Positions 35,002-43,323 of a stretch of 64,000 nt of DNA are shown here, one piece after another (position 1 is the stretch's first letter; every line of letters begins with the position of its first letter). Below the pieces are notes generated by a model. The model had not been told where the DNA came from and did no database searches. It saw only the letters and a program-made list of their open reading frames with translations. Source of the stretch: Streptomyces sp. ISL-1 (GTDB lineage: Bacteria > Actinomycetota > Actinomycetes > Streptomycetales > Streptomycetaceae); NCBI RefSeq assembly GCF_018614585.1, contig NZ_JAGGOI010000032.1, positions 243,131 through 307,130 of the forward strand, given 5' to 3'. A program made the position numbers and the translations under genes.

Positions 35002-35085
35002 CCGGATCCTTGCCTACCGCAGACCCGCCCCGGGTGGACGCAACCGGAGCCTTGCCGATCGCGGACCCGCCCCGGGTGGACGAAG
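35002..35085. repeat. 42-bp imperfect tandem repeat, two copies
   Basis: The segment 35002-35043 is repeated at 35044-35085. Both share GACCCGCCCCGGGTGGACG, preceded by CCTTGCC, and differ at only a few positions. It lies between the unknown gene and the methyltransferase start. The CCCGCCCCGGG part is self-complementary, but no clear function is visible. Confidence 0.75.
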
Positions 35086-35109
35086 GCGTCAGCGAGCGCC
35101 CTGGACGCG

Positions 35110-35643
35110 ATGAGCGGCCGCAAGCACGGGCCCGCCATTCGGACCCGTACCCGCGAGGAACTACGCCGCACCCGTCGCCCGCGCGCCCACTCCTGCTGGG
35201 ACCACCTCTACGCCGCGCCCCTCTGGCCGCTCCACGGCGCCAACCTGGGCACCCTCGCCCGTACCTGTGACGCCGTCGGCGCCTGCCTCACCGTGCCGCG
35301 CTTTCCCTGGGTGCCCGAGGCCCTGGCCCGCGGTAACACCCTGCGCAAACCGCTCTGTGTCCACTGGACGGGAGACCCGCTGAACTGGCTGGCCAAGCAG
35401 CGGGAGCGGGGCGCCCGGATCGTCGGGGTGGAGCTCGCCGACGAGGCGATCAGGCTCGCCGATCTGCCTGCCGCACGGCAGCCCACCGTCATGGTCCTCG
35501 GCCATGAACAGCACGGCATCCCGCCCGAGGCGCTCGACCTGCTCGACGAGTGCGTCGAGATCCCGATGCTCGGCACGGGAGCGAGCCTCAATGTGGCGGT
35601 TGCCGGCTCGCTGGGCCTCTACCGTCTGGCTGGCCTCCTGTGA
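35110..35643 (+). CDS. TrmH/SpoU family RNA 2'-O-methyltransferase
   Basis: SPOUT-class RNA ribose methyltransferase of 177 residues. The three SpoU motifs are present: motif 1 around PLHGANLGTLARTCDAVGA (Asn-Leu-Gly-Thr), motif 2 in VMVLGHEQHGIPPEAL and motif 3 in CVEIPMLGTGASLNVAVAGS, which build the SAM-binding knot. It lacks the N-terminal substrate-recognition domain of longer relatives, so it may act on tRNA like TrmH/TrmL; the target base is not known. Start ATG 35110 has only a weak ribosome site, and coding may begin slightly upstream within the tandem repeat. Confidence 0.85.
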   Translation: MSGRKHGPAIRTRTREELRRTRRPRAHSCWDHLYAAPLWPLHGANLGTLARTCDAVGACLTVPRFPWVPEALARGNTLRKPLCVHWTGDPLNWLAKQRERGARIVGVELADEAIRLADLPAARQPTVMVLGHEQHGIPPEALDLLDECVEIPMLGTGASLNVAVAGSLGLYRLAGLL

Positions 35644-35718
35644 CCCGGCCGGGGGGGGGCTTACGGGCACGGTCCCCGAAACACCCCCCATGCCCACGCG
35701 GCTAGGATCGGCCCCCTC

Positions 35719-37356
35719 ATGACTGCAACCCTCGTCGCCAAAGATCTCGCCGCCGGACACGGCGACCGCTCGCTCTTCTCCGGGCTCGACCTTGTCGTCG
35801 CCCCCGGCGATGTGATCGGCCTCGTCGGTGCCAACGGCGCCGGCAAATCGACCCTGCTGCGCCTCCTCGCCGGACTCGACCGGCCCGAGCAGGGCGAGCT
35901 GAAGCTCTCGCCGCCCGCCGCCACCGTCGGCCATCTCCCTCAGGAGCCCGAGCGCCGGGCGGGTGAGACCGTACGGGACTTCCTCGCCCGCCGGACCGGC
36001 GTCGCCGCCGCTCAGCGCGCCATGGACGAGGCGACCCAGGCGCTCGTCGAAGGCGCGCCCGGCGCCGACGACGCCTACGCCGACAGCCTGGAGCGCTGGC
36101 TCGCCCTGGGCGGCGCGGACCTCGACGAGCGCGCCGGCGAGGTCGCCGACTCGCTGGGCCTCACCATCGGGCTCGACCTGCCGATGACCGCGCTCTCCGG
36201 CGGCCAGGCCGCCCGCGCCGGCCTCGCCTCGCTGCTTCTTTCGCGGTACGACGTCTTCCTGCTCGACGAGCCGACCAACGACCTCGACCTGGACGGCCTG
36301 GACCGGCTTGAGACGTTCGTCCAGGGCCTGCGGGCCGGCACGGTCGTTGTCAGCCACGATCGCGAGTTCCTGACCCGCACGGTCACCAAGGTCCTCGAAC
36401 TCGATCTCGCGCAGCAGGAGATCACCCTGTACGGCGGCGGATATGCCGCATATCTCGAGGAGCGGGACACCGCACGCCGGCACGCCCGCGAGGACTTCGA
36501 CGAGTACGCCGACAAGAAGTCGGCGCTCCAAGGCCGTGCCCAGATGCAGCGTTCCTGGATGGACAAGGGCGTCAAGAACGCCCGCCGCAAGGCGACCGAC
36601 AGCGACAAGCTCGGCCGTAAGTTCCGCAGCGAGGCGAGCGAGAAGCAGGCCGCGAAGGCCCGCCAGACGCAGCGCATGATCGAACGCCTCGACACCGTGG
36701 AGGAGCCCCGCAAGGAGTGGGAGCTGCGCATGGAGATCGCTTCCGCGCCGCGCTCAGGCTCGGTCGTCGCGACCCTCCGCGACGCCGAGATCCTCCGCGG
36801 CGACTTCACCTTCGGCCCGGCCTCGCTCCAGATCGACTGGGCCGACCGGGTCGCCATCACCGGCGCCAACGGTGCGGGCAAGTCCACACTGCTCGCCGCC
36901 CTCCTCGGGCGGCTCGCCCTCGACGCGGGCCACGCCACGCTCGGCTCCGGCGTGGTGGTCGGCGAGGTCGATCAGGTCCGCGGTCTGTTCTACGGCACCG
37001 AGACCCTGCTCGACGCCTTCTGCGCGGCCGTCCCCGACACCGAACCGGCCGAAGTCCGCACCCTGCTGGCCAAGTTCGGCCTCAAGGCGGACCATGTGCT
37101 GCGCCCGGCGACCACGCTCTCCCCGGGCGAACGCACCCGCGCAGCGCTGGCGCTGCTGCAGGGCCGCGGCGTCAATCTCCTCGTACTCGACGAGCCGACG
37201 AACCACCTCGACCTGCCGGCGATCGAGCAGCTCGAGTCCGCGCTGGAGACGTACACCGGCACGCTGCTGCTGGTCACGCATGACCGCCGGATGCTCGACG
37301 CGGTCCACACCACGCGCCGTATCGAGGTTTCCGCGGGCAAGGTGACAGAGGCCTGA
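35719..37356 (+). CDS. ABC-F family ATP-binding protein
   Basis: Soluble twin-ATPase of 545 residues with no membrane helices. ABC-F proteins act on ribosomes, either relieving stalls or protecting against antibiotics. Domain 1 has Walker A GLVGANGAGKSTLLRLLAG, signature LSGGQAARAGLAS and Walker B VFLLDEPTNDLDL. Domain 2 has Walker A GANGAGKSTLLAALLG, signature LSPGERTRAALAL and LLVLDEPTNHLDL. Between them lies a charged linker of about 90 residues (DKKSALQGRAQMQRSWMDKG onward), the interdomain segment that reaches the peptidyl-transferase centre. Start ATG 35719. Housekeeping or resistance type cannot be separated by eye. Confidence 0.92.
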   Translation: MTATLVAKDLAAGHGDRSLFSGLDLVVAPGDVIGLVGANGAGKSTLLRLLAGLDRPEQGELKLSPPAATVGHLPQEPERRAGETVRDFLARRTGVAAAQRAMDEATQALVEGAPGADDAYADSLERWLALGGADLDERAGEVADSLGLTIGLDLPMTALSGGQAARAGLASLLLSRYDVFLLDEPTNDLDLDGLDRLETFVQGLRAGTVVVSHDREFLTRTVTKVLELDLAQQEITLYGGGYAAYLEERDTARRHAREDFDEYADKKSALQGRAQMQRSWMDKGVKNARRKATDSDKLGRKFRSEASEKQAAKARQTQRMIERLDTVEEPRKEWELRMEIASAPRSGSVVATLRDAEILRGDFTFGPASLQIDWADRVAITGANGAGKSTLLAALLGRLALDAGHATLGSGVVVGEVDQVRGLFYGTETLLDAFCAAVPDTEPAEVRTLLAKFGLKADHVLRPATTLSPGERTRAALALLQGRGVNLLVLDEPTNHLDLPAIEQLESALETYTGTLLLVTHDRRMLDAVHTTRRIEVSAGKVTEA

Positions 37357-37403
37357 GGCCCGACGCTCAACGCAGCCGCATGCGTGGGCACCCGCGCGAG
37401 GGG

Positions 37404-37427
37404 CCCCGTCGCCGGCCGGCGACGGGG
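37404..37427. terminator. Bidirectional terminator between ABC-F and tex
   Basis: A perfect 24-base palindrome beginning CCCCGTCGCCGG (37404-37427), extended by further pairs on both sides, lies between the convergent stops at 37356 and 37442. It would form a 10-13-bp stem with a tight GGCC loop. Confidence 0.8.
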
Positions 37428-37441
37428 CTCATCTGCGTTTC

Positions 37442-39961
37442 TCAGCGGCGCCGCTCGGGATCCGCGAGACCGGCCCGCCGCAGCGCGTCCGCCATCGCGC
37501 TGTTGGCCGGCGGCGGAGCCTGGCGGTCGCCGCCACGGTTCCCGCCGCGGTCTGCACCCCGGTCGCCGCCACGGTTCCCGCCGCGGTCTGCACCCCGGTC
37601 GCCGCCACGGTTCCCGCCGCGGTCTGCACCCCGGTCACCGCCGCGGTCACCGCCGCGGTCACCGCCGCGGTCGCCTCCGCGACTGCCCTGCTGACGGCGC
37701 TGCTGCGGCGGACGGCCGCCGCGCTCACCCTTCTCCCGCTGTCGCGGGCCCGCGCCGCCCTCTTCCTTGGGCGCGGCCTCGTCCTCCAGCCGCAGCGTCA
37801 GCGCGATCCGCTTGCGCGGGATGTCGACGTCGAGAACCTTCACCTTCACCACGTCGCCCGGCTTCACCACGTCCCGCGGGTCCTTGACGAACGTCTTCGA
37901 CATCGCCGACACATGGACCAGGCCGTCCTGGTGGACGCCTACGTCCACGAAAGCCCCGAAGGCGGCGACATTGGTCACCACGCCCTCCAGCACCATCCCC
38001 GGCGCCAGGTCGCCGATCTTCTCCACGCCCTCCTTGAAGGTGGCCGTCTTGAACGCCGGCCGCGGATCGCGTCCAGGCTTTTCCAGCTCCCGCAGAATGT
38101 CCGTCACCGTCGGCAGACCGAACGTCTCGTCCACATAGTCGGCCGGCTTCAGGGACCGCAGCACCGGCGCGTTCCCGATCAGTGAAGCGACCGCCTCGCC
38201 CGCCGTCTTCACCATGCGCCGCACCACCGGATACGCCTCCGGGTGCACGCTGGAGGCGTCCAGCGGGTCTTCCCCGCCCCGGATCCGCAGGAAGCCCGCG
38301 CACTGCTCGTACGCCTTCGGGCCGAGCCGCGCCACATCCTTGAGGGCGCGGCGGGAGCGGAACGGACCGTTCGAGTCGCGGTGCGCGACGATGTTCTCGG
38401 CGAGCCCGGTGCCGATGCCCGATACCCGTGAAAGCAGCGGCGCGGAGGCGGTGTTGACGTCCACGCCGACGCCGTTCACACAGTCCTCGACGACCGTGTC
38501 CAGCGACCGGGACAGCTTCACCTCGGACAGATCGTGCTGGTATTGGCCGACCCCGATCGACTTCGGGTCGATCTTCACGAGTTCGGCCAGCGGGTCCTGG
38601 AGGCGGCGAGCGATGGAGACGGCGCCGCGCAGCGACACATCCATGTCGGGCAGCTCCTGCGAGGCGAACGCGGACGCGGAGTACACCGATGCGCCCGCCT
38701 CCGAGACCATCACCTTGGTGAGGTTCAACTCCGGGTGCTTCGCGCACAGTTCACCGGCGAGCTTGTCGGTCTCCCGCGATGCCGTGCCGTTGCCGATCGC
38801 GATCAGATCGACGGAGTGCTCCTTGGCGAGCCGCGCCAGTTTCGCCAGTGACTCGTCCCACCTGTTCGCCGGGACGTGCGGGTGGATGACGTCCGTGGCG
38901 ACGACCTTGCCGGTCGAGTCGACGACAGCGACCTTCACGCCCGTACGGAAACCGGGGTCGAGCCCCAGCGTCGCCCGCGTGCCCGCCGGCGCGGCCAGCA
39001 GCAGATCCCGCAGATTCGCCGCGAAGACCCGGACCGCCTCGTCCTCCGCCGCCGTACGCAGCCGCAGCCGCAGGTCGATCCCCAGATGCACCAGGATCCG
39101 CGTCCGCCAGGCCCAACGCACCGTGTCAACGAGCCACTTGTCGCCCGGGCGCCCGCGGTCGGCGACGTCGAAGCGCCGGGCGATCATCCCCTCGTACGCC
39201 GAAGGGCCCGGCTGCTCGCCCGGCTCCTCCGGCTCGAGCACCAGGTCGAGGATTTCCTCCTTCTCGCCACGGAACATGGCGAGCACCCGGTGAGAGGGCA
39301 GCTCAGTGAACGGCTGCGCGAAGTCGAAGTAGTCCGCGAACTTCGCGCCCGGCCCCTCTTTGGCGTCGCCTTTGCCCTCGCGCACCTTCGCGGCCAGCCG
39401 GCCGCGCGTCCACATCCGCTCGCGCAGCTCGCCGATCAGGTCGGCATCCTCGGAGAAACGCTCCGTCAGGATCGCCCGCGCGCCGTCCAGCGCGGCGGCG
39501 GCGTCCGCGACCCCCTTGTCGGCGTCGACGAAGGCCGCCGCGGCGGCGAGCGGCTCCGCCGACGGGTCGCCGAGCAGCCCGTCGGCGAGCGGCTCAAGAC
39601 CTGCCTCGCGTGCGATCTGCGCCTTGGTGCGCCGCTTCGGCTTGAACGGCAGGTAGATGTCCTCAAGGCGCGCCTTGGTGTCGGCGGCCCGGATCCGGGC
39701 CGCCAGCGCCTCGTCCAGTTTGCCCTGCTCGCGCACGGACTCCAGGATCGCGGTCCGCCGTTCCTCCAGCTCCCGCAGGTAGCGCAGCCGCTCCTCGAGC
39801 GTGCGCAGCTGCGCGTCGTCGAGCATCTCGGTCGCTTCCTTGCGGTAGCGCGCGATGAACGGCACGGTCGACCCGCCGTCGAGCAGCTCGACGGCCGCCC
39901 TCACCTGCCGCTCGCGTACGCCGAGCTCCTCGGCGATCCTGCCTTCGATGGACGTCGTCAC
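37442..39961 (-). CDS. tex: Tex family RNA-binding transcription accessory protein
   Basis: Tex/YqgF-domain protein of 839 residues, related to Spt6 and involved in transcription or RNA turnover. In order: N-terminal helical Tex domain (RIAEELGVRERQVRAAVELL), YqgF/RuvC-like domain with TLGLDPGFRTGVKVAVVD, helix-hairpin-helix region (DVNTASAPLLSRVSGIGTGL) and an S1 RNA-binding domain (PGMVLEGVVTNVAAFGAFVD). The last 80 residues are unusual: a low-complexity tail of RGGDRGGD, RGADRGGN and similar blocks, ending in a short helix. Start GTG 39961. RGG-rich tails often bind RNA and drive condensation, so this tail may add RNA affinity. Confidence 0.93.
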   Translation of the reverse strand: MTTSIEGRIAEELGVRERQVRAAVELLDGGSTVPFIARYRKEATEMLDDAQLRTLEERLRYLRELEERRTAILESVREQGKLDEALAARIRAADTKARLEDIYLPFKPKRRTKAQIAREAGLEPLADGLLGDPSAEPLAAAAAFVDADKGVADAAAALDGARAILTERFSEDADLIGELRERMWTRGRLAAKVREGKGDAKEGPGAKFADYFDFAQPFTELPSHRVLAMFRGEKEEILDLVLEPEEPGEQPGPSAYEGMIARRFDVADRGRPGDKWLVDTVRWAWRTRILVHLGIDLRLRLRTAAEDEAVRVFAANLRDLLLAAPAGTRATLGLDPGFRTGVKVAVVDSTGKVVATDVIHPHVPANRWDESLAKLARLAKEHSVDLIAIGNGTASRETDKLAGELCAKHPELNLTKVMVSEAGASVYSASAFASQELPDMDVSLRGAVSIARRLQDPLAELVKIDPKSIGVGQYQHDLSEVKLSRSLDTVVEDCVNGVGVDVNTASAPLLSRVSGIGTGLAENIVAHRDSNGPFRSRRALKDVARLGPKAYEQCAGFLRIRGGEDPLDASSVHPEAYPVVRRMVKTAGEAVASLIGNAPVLRSLKPADYVDETFGLPTVTDILRELEKPGRDPRPAFKTATFKEGVEKIGDLAPGMVLEGVVTNVAAFGAFVDVGVHQDGLVHVSAMSKTFVKDPRDVVKPGDVVKVKVLDVDIPRKRIALTLRLEDEAAPKEEGGAGPRQREKGERGGRPPQQRRQQGSRGGDRGGDRGGDRGGDRGADRGGNRGGDRGADRGGNRGGDRGADRGGNRGGDRQAPPPANSAMADALRRAGLADPERRR
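37524..37679 (-). repeat. Nested tandem repeats encoding the Tex RGG/RGAD tail
   Basis: Three near-perfect 36-bp units start at 37524, 37560 and 37596. They are followed by four 12-bp units at 37632, 37644, 37656 and 37668 (last one degenerate). Because the units are multiples of 3, copy-number change would lengthen or shorten the protein tail without frameshift. The array is coding, not a CRISPR array. Confidence 0.9.
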
Positions 39962-40052
39962 GGTTCCCCGACTCGCCTTCTCATGCTGGCTGTGCTGGCT
40001 GTGCTTGAGAGTGCATTGTGCCGGGTGGCCGGGTGCCGTGTCGCCCGGCGGC

Positions 40053-40184
40053 TCAGCCGTGGCGCGTCCGGCCGCCGCGCGAGGCTCCGCCGAAGAGCCG
40101 GGCCAGTGCACGGAAGGGCAGTGTGACCACTGTGGCGATCGCGGAGCCGATCTGCCGGAGTACGTCTGCGATGGCGCTGAACAA
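40053..40184 (-). CDS. LPFR motif small protein (43 aa)
   Basis: A 43-residue protein beginning MFSAIADVLRQIGSAIATVV and containing TLPFRALARLFGGAS, the signature of the actinobacterial LPFR-motif small protein family, whose function is unknown. An amphipathic or membrane-associated helix followed by a basic tail (RGGRTRHG) is predicted. Start is TTG 40184 with an ideal GGAGG 5 bases upstream. It lies upstream of tex on the same strand, 91 bp before its start, and could be in its transcript. It is easily missed by gene finders because of its size and TTG start. Confidence 0.85.
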   Translation of the reverse strand: MFSAIADVLRQIGSAIATVVTLPFRALARLFGGASRGGRTRHG

Positions 40185-40245
40185 GGGAACCTCCAGTGAC
40201 TGGTGACTGTCACGGCTCGGGTACCCCGCGGGACCTCGGTAAACG

Positions 40246-41109
40246 TCAGCCCTTGCCGGTCAGGTCCGCAGGGAAGGCGCCGGAGGCCACCGCGGTCGTC
40301 AGGAGGCCGCGCGCCAGCTCGGTCAGCCGCTCGACTTCCTCCGCTCCCAGGTGCTCGTACGGGGCGAGGTCGATACGGTCCGTGTGCTCCTCCAGCTCCG
40401 CTCGCAGCCGTACGCCGTCCTCGGTCAACTCGCCCGCGGCGTCCAGGAGCCCACGCCCCCGGAGCCGACCCTCGGCGGCCTCCCAGTCGGCGCGCCGCCA
40501 GCCGCGCGTGCCCAGGATCCAGCGCGGAGCCATGCCCTTGCCGGTGGCTGTGTGGCTCACCAGCGCCTCGAGGGGGTCGAGCCCCGCCGAGAGCAGCGCC
40601 GTGAGGTGGCCGTCGCCGCGGTGCTCGCGCAGCAGGGTCGCGGCATGCCAGTAGGCGAGATGCGGCTCCTCGGGCACCGGCAGGTCGGCGTGCGCGGCGT
40701 ACAGCGGCCGGGCGTGGCGTGTGCACGCCTCGGCGGCGCGCAGCGCGAGCCGCGCCGCTTCCGCCAGCTCCTTCGACGCGATGACCTCCTCGCCCAGCAG
40801 CCTCCGCAGCGTGCTGTCGACGGCGCGCAGCCGGGCCTCCAGCACCGCCTCGGGAGAGGCGATGTCCCATACGGCCGGCAGATGCCGGGCGACCAGCTCA
40901 TGGCTGAAGTTGTAGAAGGCCGCGGTGACCGTGCCCGGCCCGACGGCGCCCATCGCCGCGCCGCGACCGGCGAAGTAGGCGGCCCTCGCGTCCTCGATGC
41001 CGAGCTGCGCGAGTTCGTCGGTGAAGTCGGGCGAGAAGTAGACCGTCGAGTGCAGCGGGTTGAGGGCATTGTGGCAGCGGCGTCCCGCGCGCGGAGGCAG
41101 AGAGATCAT
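40246..41109 (-). CDS. SCO6745 family protein (helical, possibly DNA-binding)
   Basis: A 287-residue protein. The opening ALNPLHSTVYFSPDFTDELA, followed by YFAGRGAAMGAVGPGTVTAA and FYNFSHELVARHLPAVWDI, matches the family named after S. coelicolor SCO6745 (from memory). The C-terminal 90 residues, with GWRRADWEAAEGRLRGRGLL and TEDGVRLRAELEEHTDRI, look like a winged-helix domain similar to MarR-type proteins. Role is unknown. Start ATG 41109; a GTG at 41118 is possible. A TetR-like palindrome lies 12 bases upstream of the start. Confidence 0.8.
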   Translation of the reverse strand: MISLPPRAGRRCHNALNPLHSTVYFSPDFTDELAQLGIEDARAAYFAGRGAAMGAVGPGTVTAAFYNFSHELVARHLPAVWDIASPEAVLEARLRAVDSTLRRLLGEEVIASKELAEAARLALRAAEACTRHARPLYAAHADLPVPEEPHLAYWHAATLLREHRGDGHLTALLSAGLDPLEALVSHTATGKGMAPRWILGTRGWRRADWEAAEGRLRGRGLLDAAGELTEDGVRLRAELEEHTDRIDLAPYEHLGAEEVERLTELARGLLTTAVASGAFPADLTGKG

Positions 41110-41120
41110 ACCCGGCACGT

Positions 41121-41136
41121 TACCGACTGGTCGGTA
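41121..41136. promoter_or_regulatory. TetR-type palindrome upstream of the SCO6745-family gene
   Basis: TACCGACTGGTCGGTA has perfect 7-base arms around a two-base centre. This is the shape of many TetR-family operators in actinomycetes. It lies 12 bases before the start at 41109, so binding would block transcription or initiation. No TetR gene is encoded in the window. Confidence 0.65.
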
Positions 41137-41162
41137 CGCTGTGAAGAGCGGGGGCCGGACGG

Positions 41163-41267
41163 TACGACCCGCAGCCGCCGTACGACGCGGGCTCGCCGCA
41201 GACGGCGCCTGCCGAGATCGTCGCGCACTGGCGCGGCCAGGCGCAGACGCTCACACAGTCCAGGTGA
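41163..41267 (+). pseudogene. Possible C-terminal remnant of a DJ-1/PfpI-type protein
   Basis: The plus-strand frame reads RYDPQPPYDAGSPQTAPAEI followed by VAHWRGQAQTLTQSR and a stop. The YDPQPPxDxGSPxxAPAEIV pattern is typical of the C-terminus of bacterial DJ-1/PfpI family proteins (recognised by memory). An in-frame stop at 41142-41144 lies just before it and no other part of such a gene is present. It overlaps the end of the crotonase gene on the other strand. Confidence 0.4.
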
Positions 41268-42012
41268 AACGGGGCGCCCTGCGCTCCAGGAAGGCGGCGA
41301 TCCCTTCCGCGGGGTCGCCGCTGGCGCGCGCCTGCTCCGCCCAGTGGGCGTCCCGGTCGGTGTGGCCCGTCGCGAACTCCTTCGCGGCGGCCTGGGTCAG
41401 CTGTGAGCGCGAGGCGACGATCCTGGTGAACTCCGCCGTGCGCTTGCCCAGTTCGCCCGCCGGCAGCACCTCGTCCACCAGACTGGTGCGCAGCGCCCGG
41501 TCCGTGTCGATCAACTCTCCCGAGAAGAGCAGATACTTCGCGGCGGCGGGGCCCACCAGAGAGACCAGCCGCCGCGTCGTAGAGGCCGGATAGACGATCC
41601 CGAGCTTCGCCGGAGTGACTCCGAACAGCGCGCCTTCCTCCGCGAACCGCAGATCGCAGGCCGCGGCGAGCTGGCAGCCGCCGCCCACGCAGTAGCCGCG
41701 GACGGCGGCGAGCGTCGGTTTCGGGAACGCGGCGAGCGCCTCCTCCGCGCGTACGGCAAGGGTCTGCGGATTCTCGCCGGGCTCACGCAGTGAGGAGATG
41801 TCGGCCCCGGCGCAGAAGGTCGCGCCTTCGCCGGTCAGCACCAGCGCACGTACCGCCGTGTCCGCCGCCAGCCGCGCGAGCAGGTCGGGAAGCGCCCGCC
41901 ACATCCCCGCGGTCATGGCATTGCACTTGGCGGGATTGCTGATGACAACGGTGGCGACCCCGTCAGCGACGGTATGGGTCAACTGCGGCTGCGACCGCTC
42001 CCTCGGCTCCAT
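41251..42012 (-). CDS. Crotonase superfamily protein lacking the hydratase glutamates
   Basis: Enoyl-CoA hydratase/isomerase-fold protein of 253 residues. CoA-binding and oxyanion-hole segments are conserved (GATFCAGADISSL; GYCVGGGCQLAAACDLRFAE). The two catalytic Glu of true hydratases are absent: the first is Gln in GGGCQLA, and the second lies in FGVTPAKLGIV, where Ala or Pro stands in its place. FadB at 5812 keeps both, so this protein probably performs another crotonase reaction (decarboxylation, isomerisation or thioester hydrolysis). Start ATG 42012. Confidence 0.88.
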   Translation of the reverse strand: MEPRERSQPQLTHTVADGVATVVISNPAKCNAMTAGMWRALPDLLARLAADTAVRALVLTGEGATFCAGADISSLREPGENPQTLAVRAEEALAAFPKPTLAAVRGYCVGGGCQLAAACDLRFAEEGALFGVTPAKLGIVYPASTTRRLVSLVGPAAAKYLLFSGELIDTDRALRTSLVDEVLPAGELGKRTAEFTRIVASRSQLTQAAAKEFATGHTDRDAHWAEQARASGDPAEGIAAFLERRAPRFTWTV

Positions 42013-42078
42013 GCGCCGGATGCTATCCGCCGGACCCGAACCTATGATCAAGAAGGGGGTCTCGGCAAGGAGGCAGCG

Positions 42079-42657
42079 ATGGCCGATACCACCCAGGACG
42101 TCAAGAAGCTGAGCCGCAGTTTCGCCCGGCTGGTGGTGCTGGGCGCGATTCTCGTCATCGGCGGTGTCGTCGGCCTCATCTACACCGGTGTCGCGACCCT
42201 CACCTCGATGCTGCTCTTCGGCTGGCTACTGCTGATCGGCGGCGTGGTCGGCCTGCTGAACGCGGTCCAGTGGCGGAAAAGCAACTACTTCTGGCTGGGT
42301 GTGGTGGTCGCCGCACTGAACATCGCGGCCGGAGTGGTCGTCCTGCGCCACCCGGAGGGCACGGCGCAGACGCTGACCATGTTCGCCGCCCTGCTGTTCC
42401 TGACCGGTGGCCTCTTCCGGCTGGTGGGCAGCGTGGTGGTGCGTGGCCCGCAGTTCGGCTGGACGCTGGTGCAGGGAGCCTTCGGTCTGCTGCTGGGCAT
42501 TCTGGTCCTCGTGGACTGGCCGGAAAGCAGCCGTTACGTCCTGGGCGTCTTCTTCTCGCTGGCCCTGCTCTTCGACGGCCTCGGTCTGATCGCCATCGGG
42601 ATCGGCGGCCGGCAGGTCGTCAGTATGGTCGCGGAGCCGGAGAACCGACCAGAATGA
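42079..42657 (+). CDS. HdeD/DUF308 family membrane protein
   Basis: A 192-residue protein with six predicted membrane helices arranged as pairs (for example VLGAILVIGGVVGLIYTGVA and FFSLALLFDGLGLIAIGIGG) and the repeated G-L/F-R/V pattern of DUF308. E. coli HdeD contributes to acid resistance; the role in Streptomyces is not known. Start ATG 42079 with a perfect AAGGAGG 5 bases upstream. It is divergent from the crotonase gene across 66 bp. Confidence 0.88.
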   Translation: MADTTQDVKKLSRSFARLVVLGAILVIGGVVGLIYTGVATLTSMLLFGWLLLIGGVVGLLNAVQWRKSNYFWLGVVVAALNIAAGVVVLRHPEGTAQTLTMFAALLFLTGGLFRLVGSVVVRGPQFGWTLVQGAFGLLLGILVLVDWPESSRYVLGVFFSLALLFDGLGLIAIGIGGRQVVSMVAEPENRPE

Positions 42658-42831
42658 GATGAGGAACAGTCGAACAACTGACGCTGTCATACGCACACGG
42701 TCAGAAAGCGTCGATAGAGGCTGAATTCTGTTCAGCAGACCGGTCCGGACCAACCGACTCCCAACACTTATTACTCGATGGTCAGTGGCAGTCGAGCCAG
42801 TGGCAGGCGAGCCGAGGGTGGGTGCCGGACT

Positions 42832-43305
42832 ATGGAGAGCCGCGGGAGCGTCCCGGCCCGGCCGCTGCCTTACGAGGGTGTCTGGCGTTTCATCGCTCCT
42901 GCCCTCGATGTGTCCGTCCCGCAGGCCCGGCACGCCGTAAGGGATCTGCTGAACCGCCAGGGCGTGCCCGTCGAGGACGATCTCGTCCAGGGGCTGCTGC
43001 TGATCGTCTCCGAACTGGTCACCAACGCCGTGCGGCACGCGGCCCTGCTCTCGCCCGAGATCGCCGTAGAGGTCGCCATAGGCGCGGAGTGGATCCGGGT
43101 GTCCGTGGAGGACAACCACCCCTATCGGCCCAAGGCGCTGGAGGCGGACTACGGGCAGACCGGCGGTCGCGGTCTGCTGCTCGTGCGCGAGATCACCCTC
43201 GAAGCCGGCGGATCCTGCGACGTCGAGCACACCGCGAGCGGCGGCAAGATCATTTGGGCCGCGCTGCCACTGAAGGCGACCGGCGCCACCGTCCCGCTCC
43301 AGTAG
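42832..43305 (+). CDS. RsbW-like serine/ATP-binding regulatory protein (HATPase_c)
   Basis: A 157-residue single-domain GHKL ATPase of the anti-sigma-factor type abundant in Streptomyces. The N box is seen in LLLIVSELVTNAVRHAALLS, the G1 box in VSVEDNHPYRP (Asp) and the G2 box in TGGRGLLLVREIT. Such proteins bind and inactivate sigma factors or phosphorylate antagonists. No partner sigma or anti-anti-sigma gene is adjacent. Start ATG 42832 with GAGGGTGGG upstream. The 174-bp leader (42658-42831) is AT-richer than average and probably carries its promoter. Confidence 0.87.
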   Translation: MESRGSVPARPLPYEGVWRFIAPALDVSVPQARHAVRDLLNRQGVPVEDDLVQGLLLIVSELVTNAVRHAALLSPEIAVEVAIGAEWIRVSVEDNHPYRPKALEADYGQTGGRGLLLVREITLEAGGSCDVEHTASGGKIIWAALPLKATGATVPLQ

Positions 43306-43323
43306 GGCGCTGCGCCGTCCGTC

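Noticed and set aside
35651..35660. Run of about ten G before the ABC-F gene
   Set aside because: Intergenic homopolymer; may be a sequencing-length uncertainty and has no visible function.
37524..37679. Regular repeats resembling a CRISPR array
   Set aside because: Units are contiguous, of 36 and 12 bp without unique spacers, and lie in frame inside tex; no cas genes are present.
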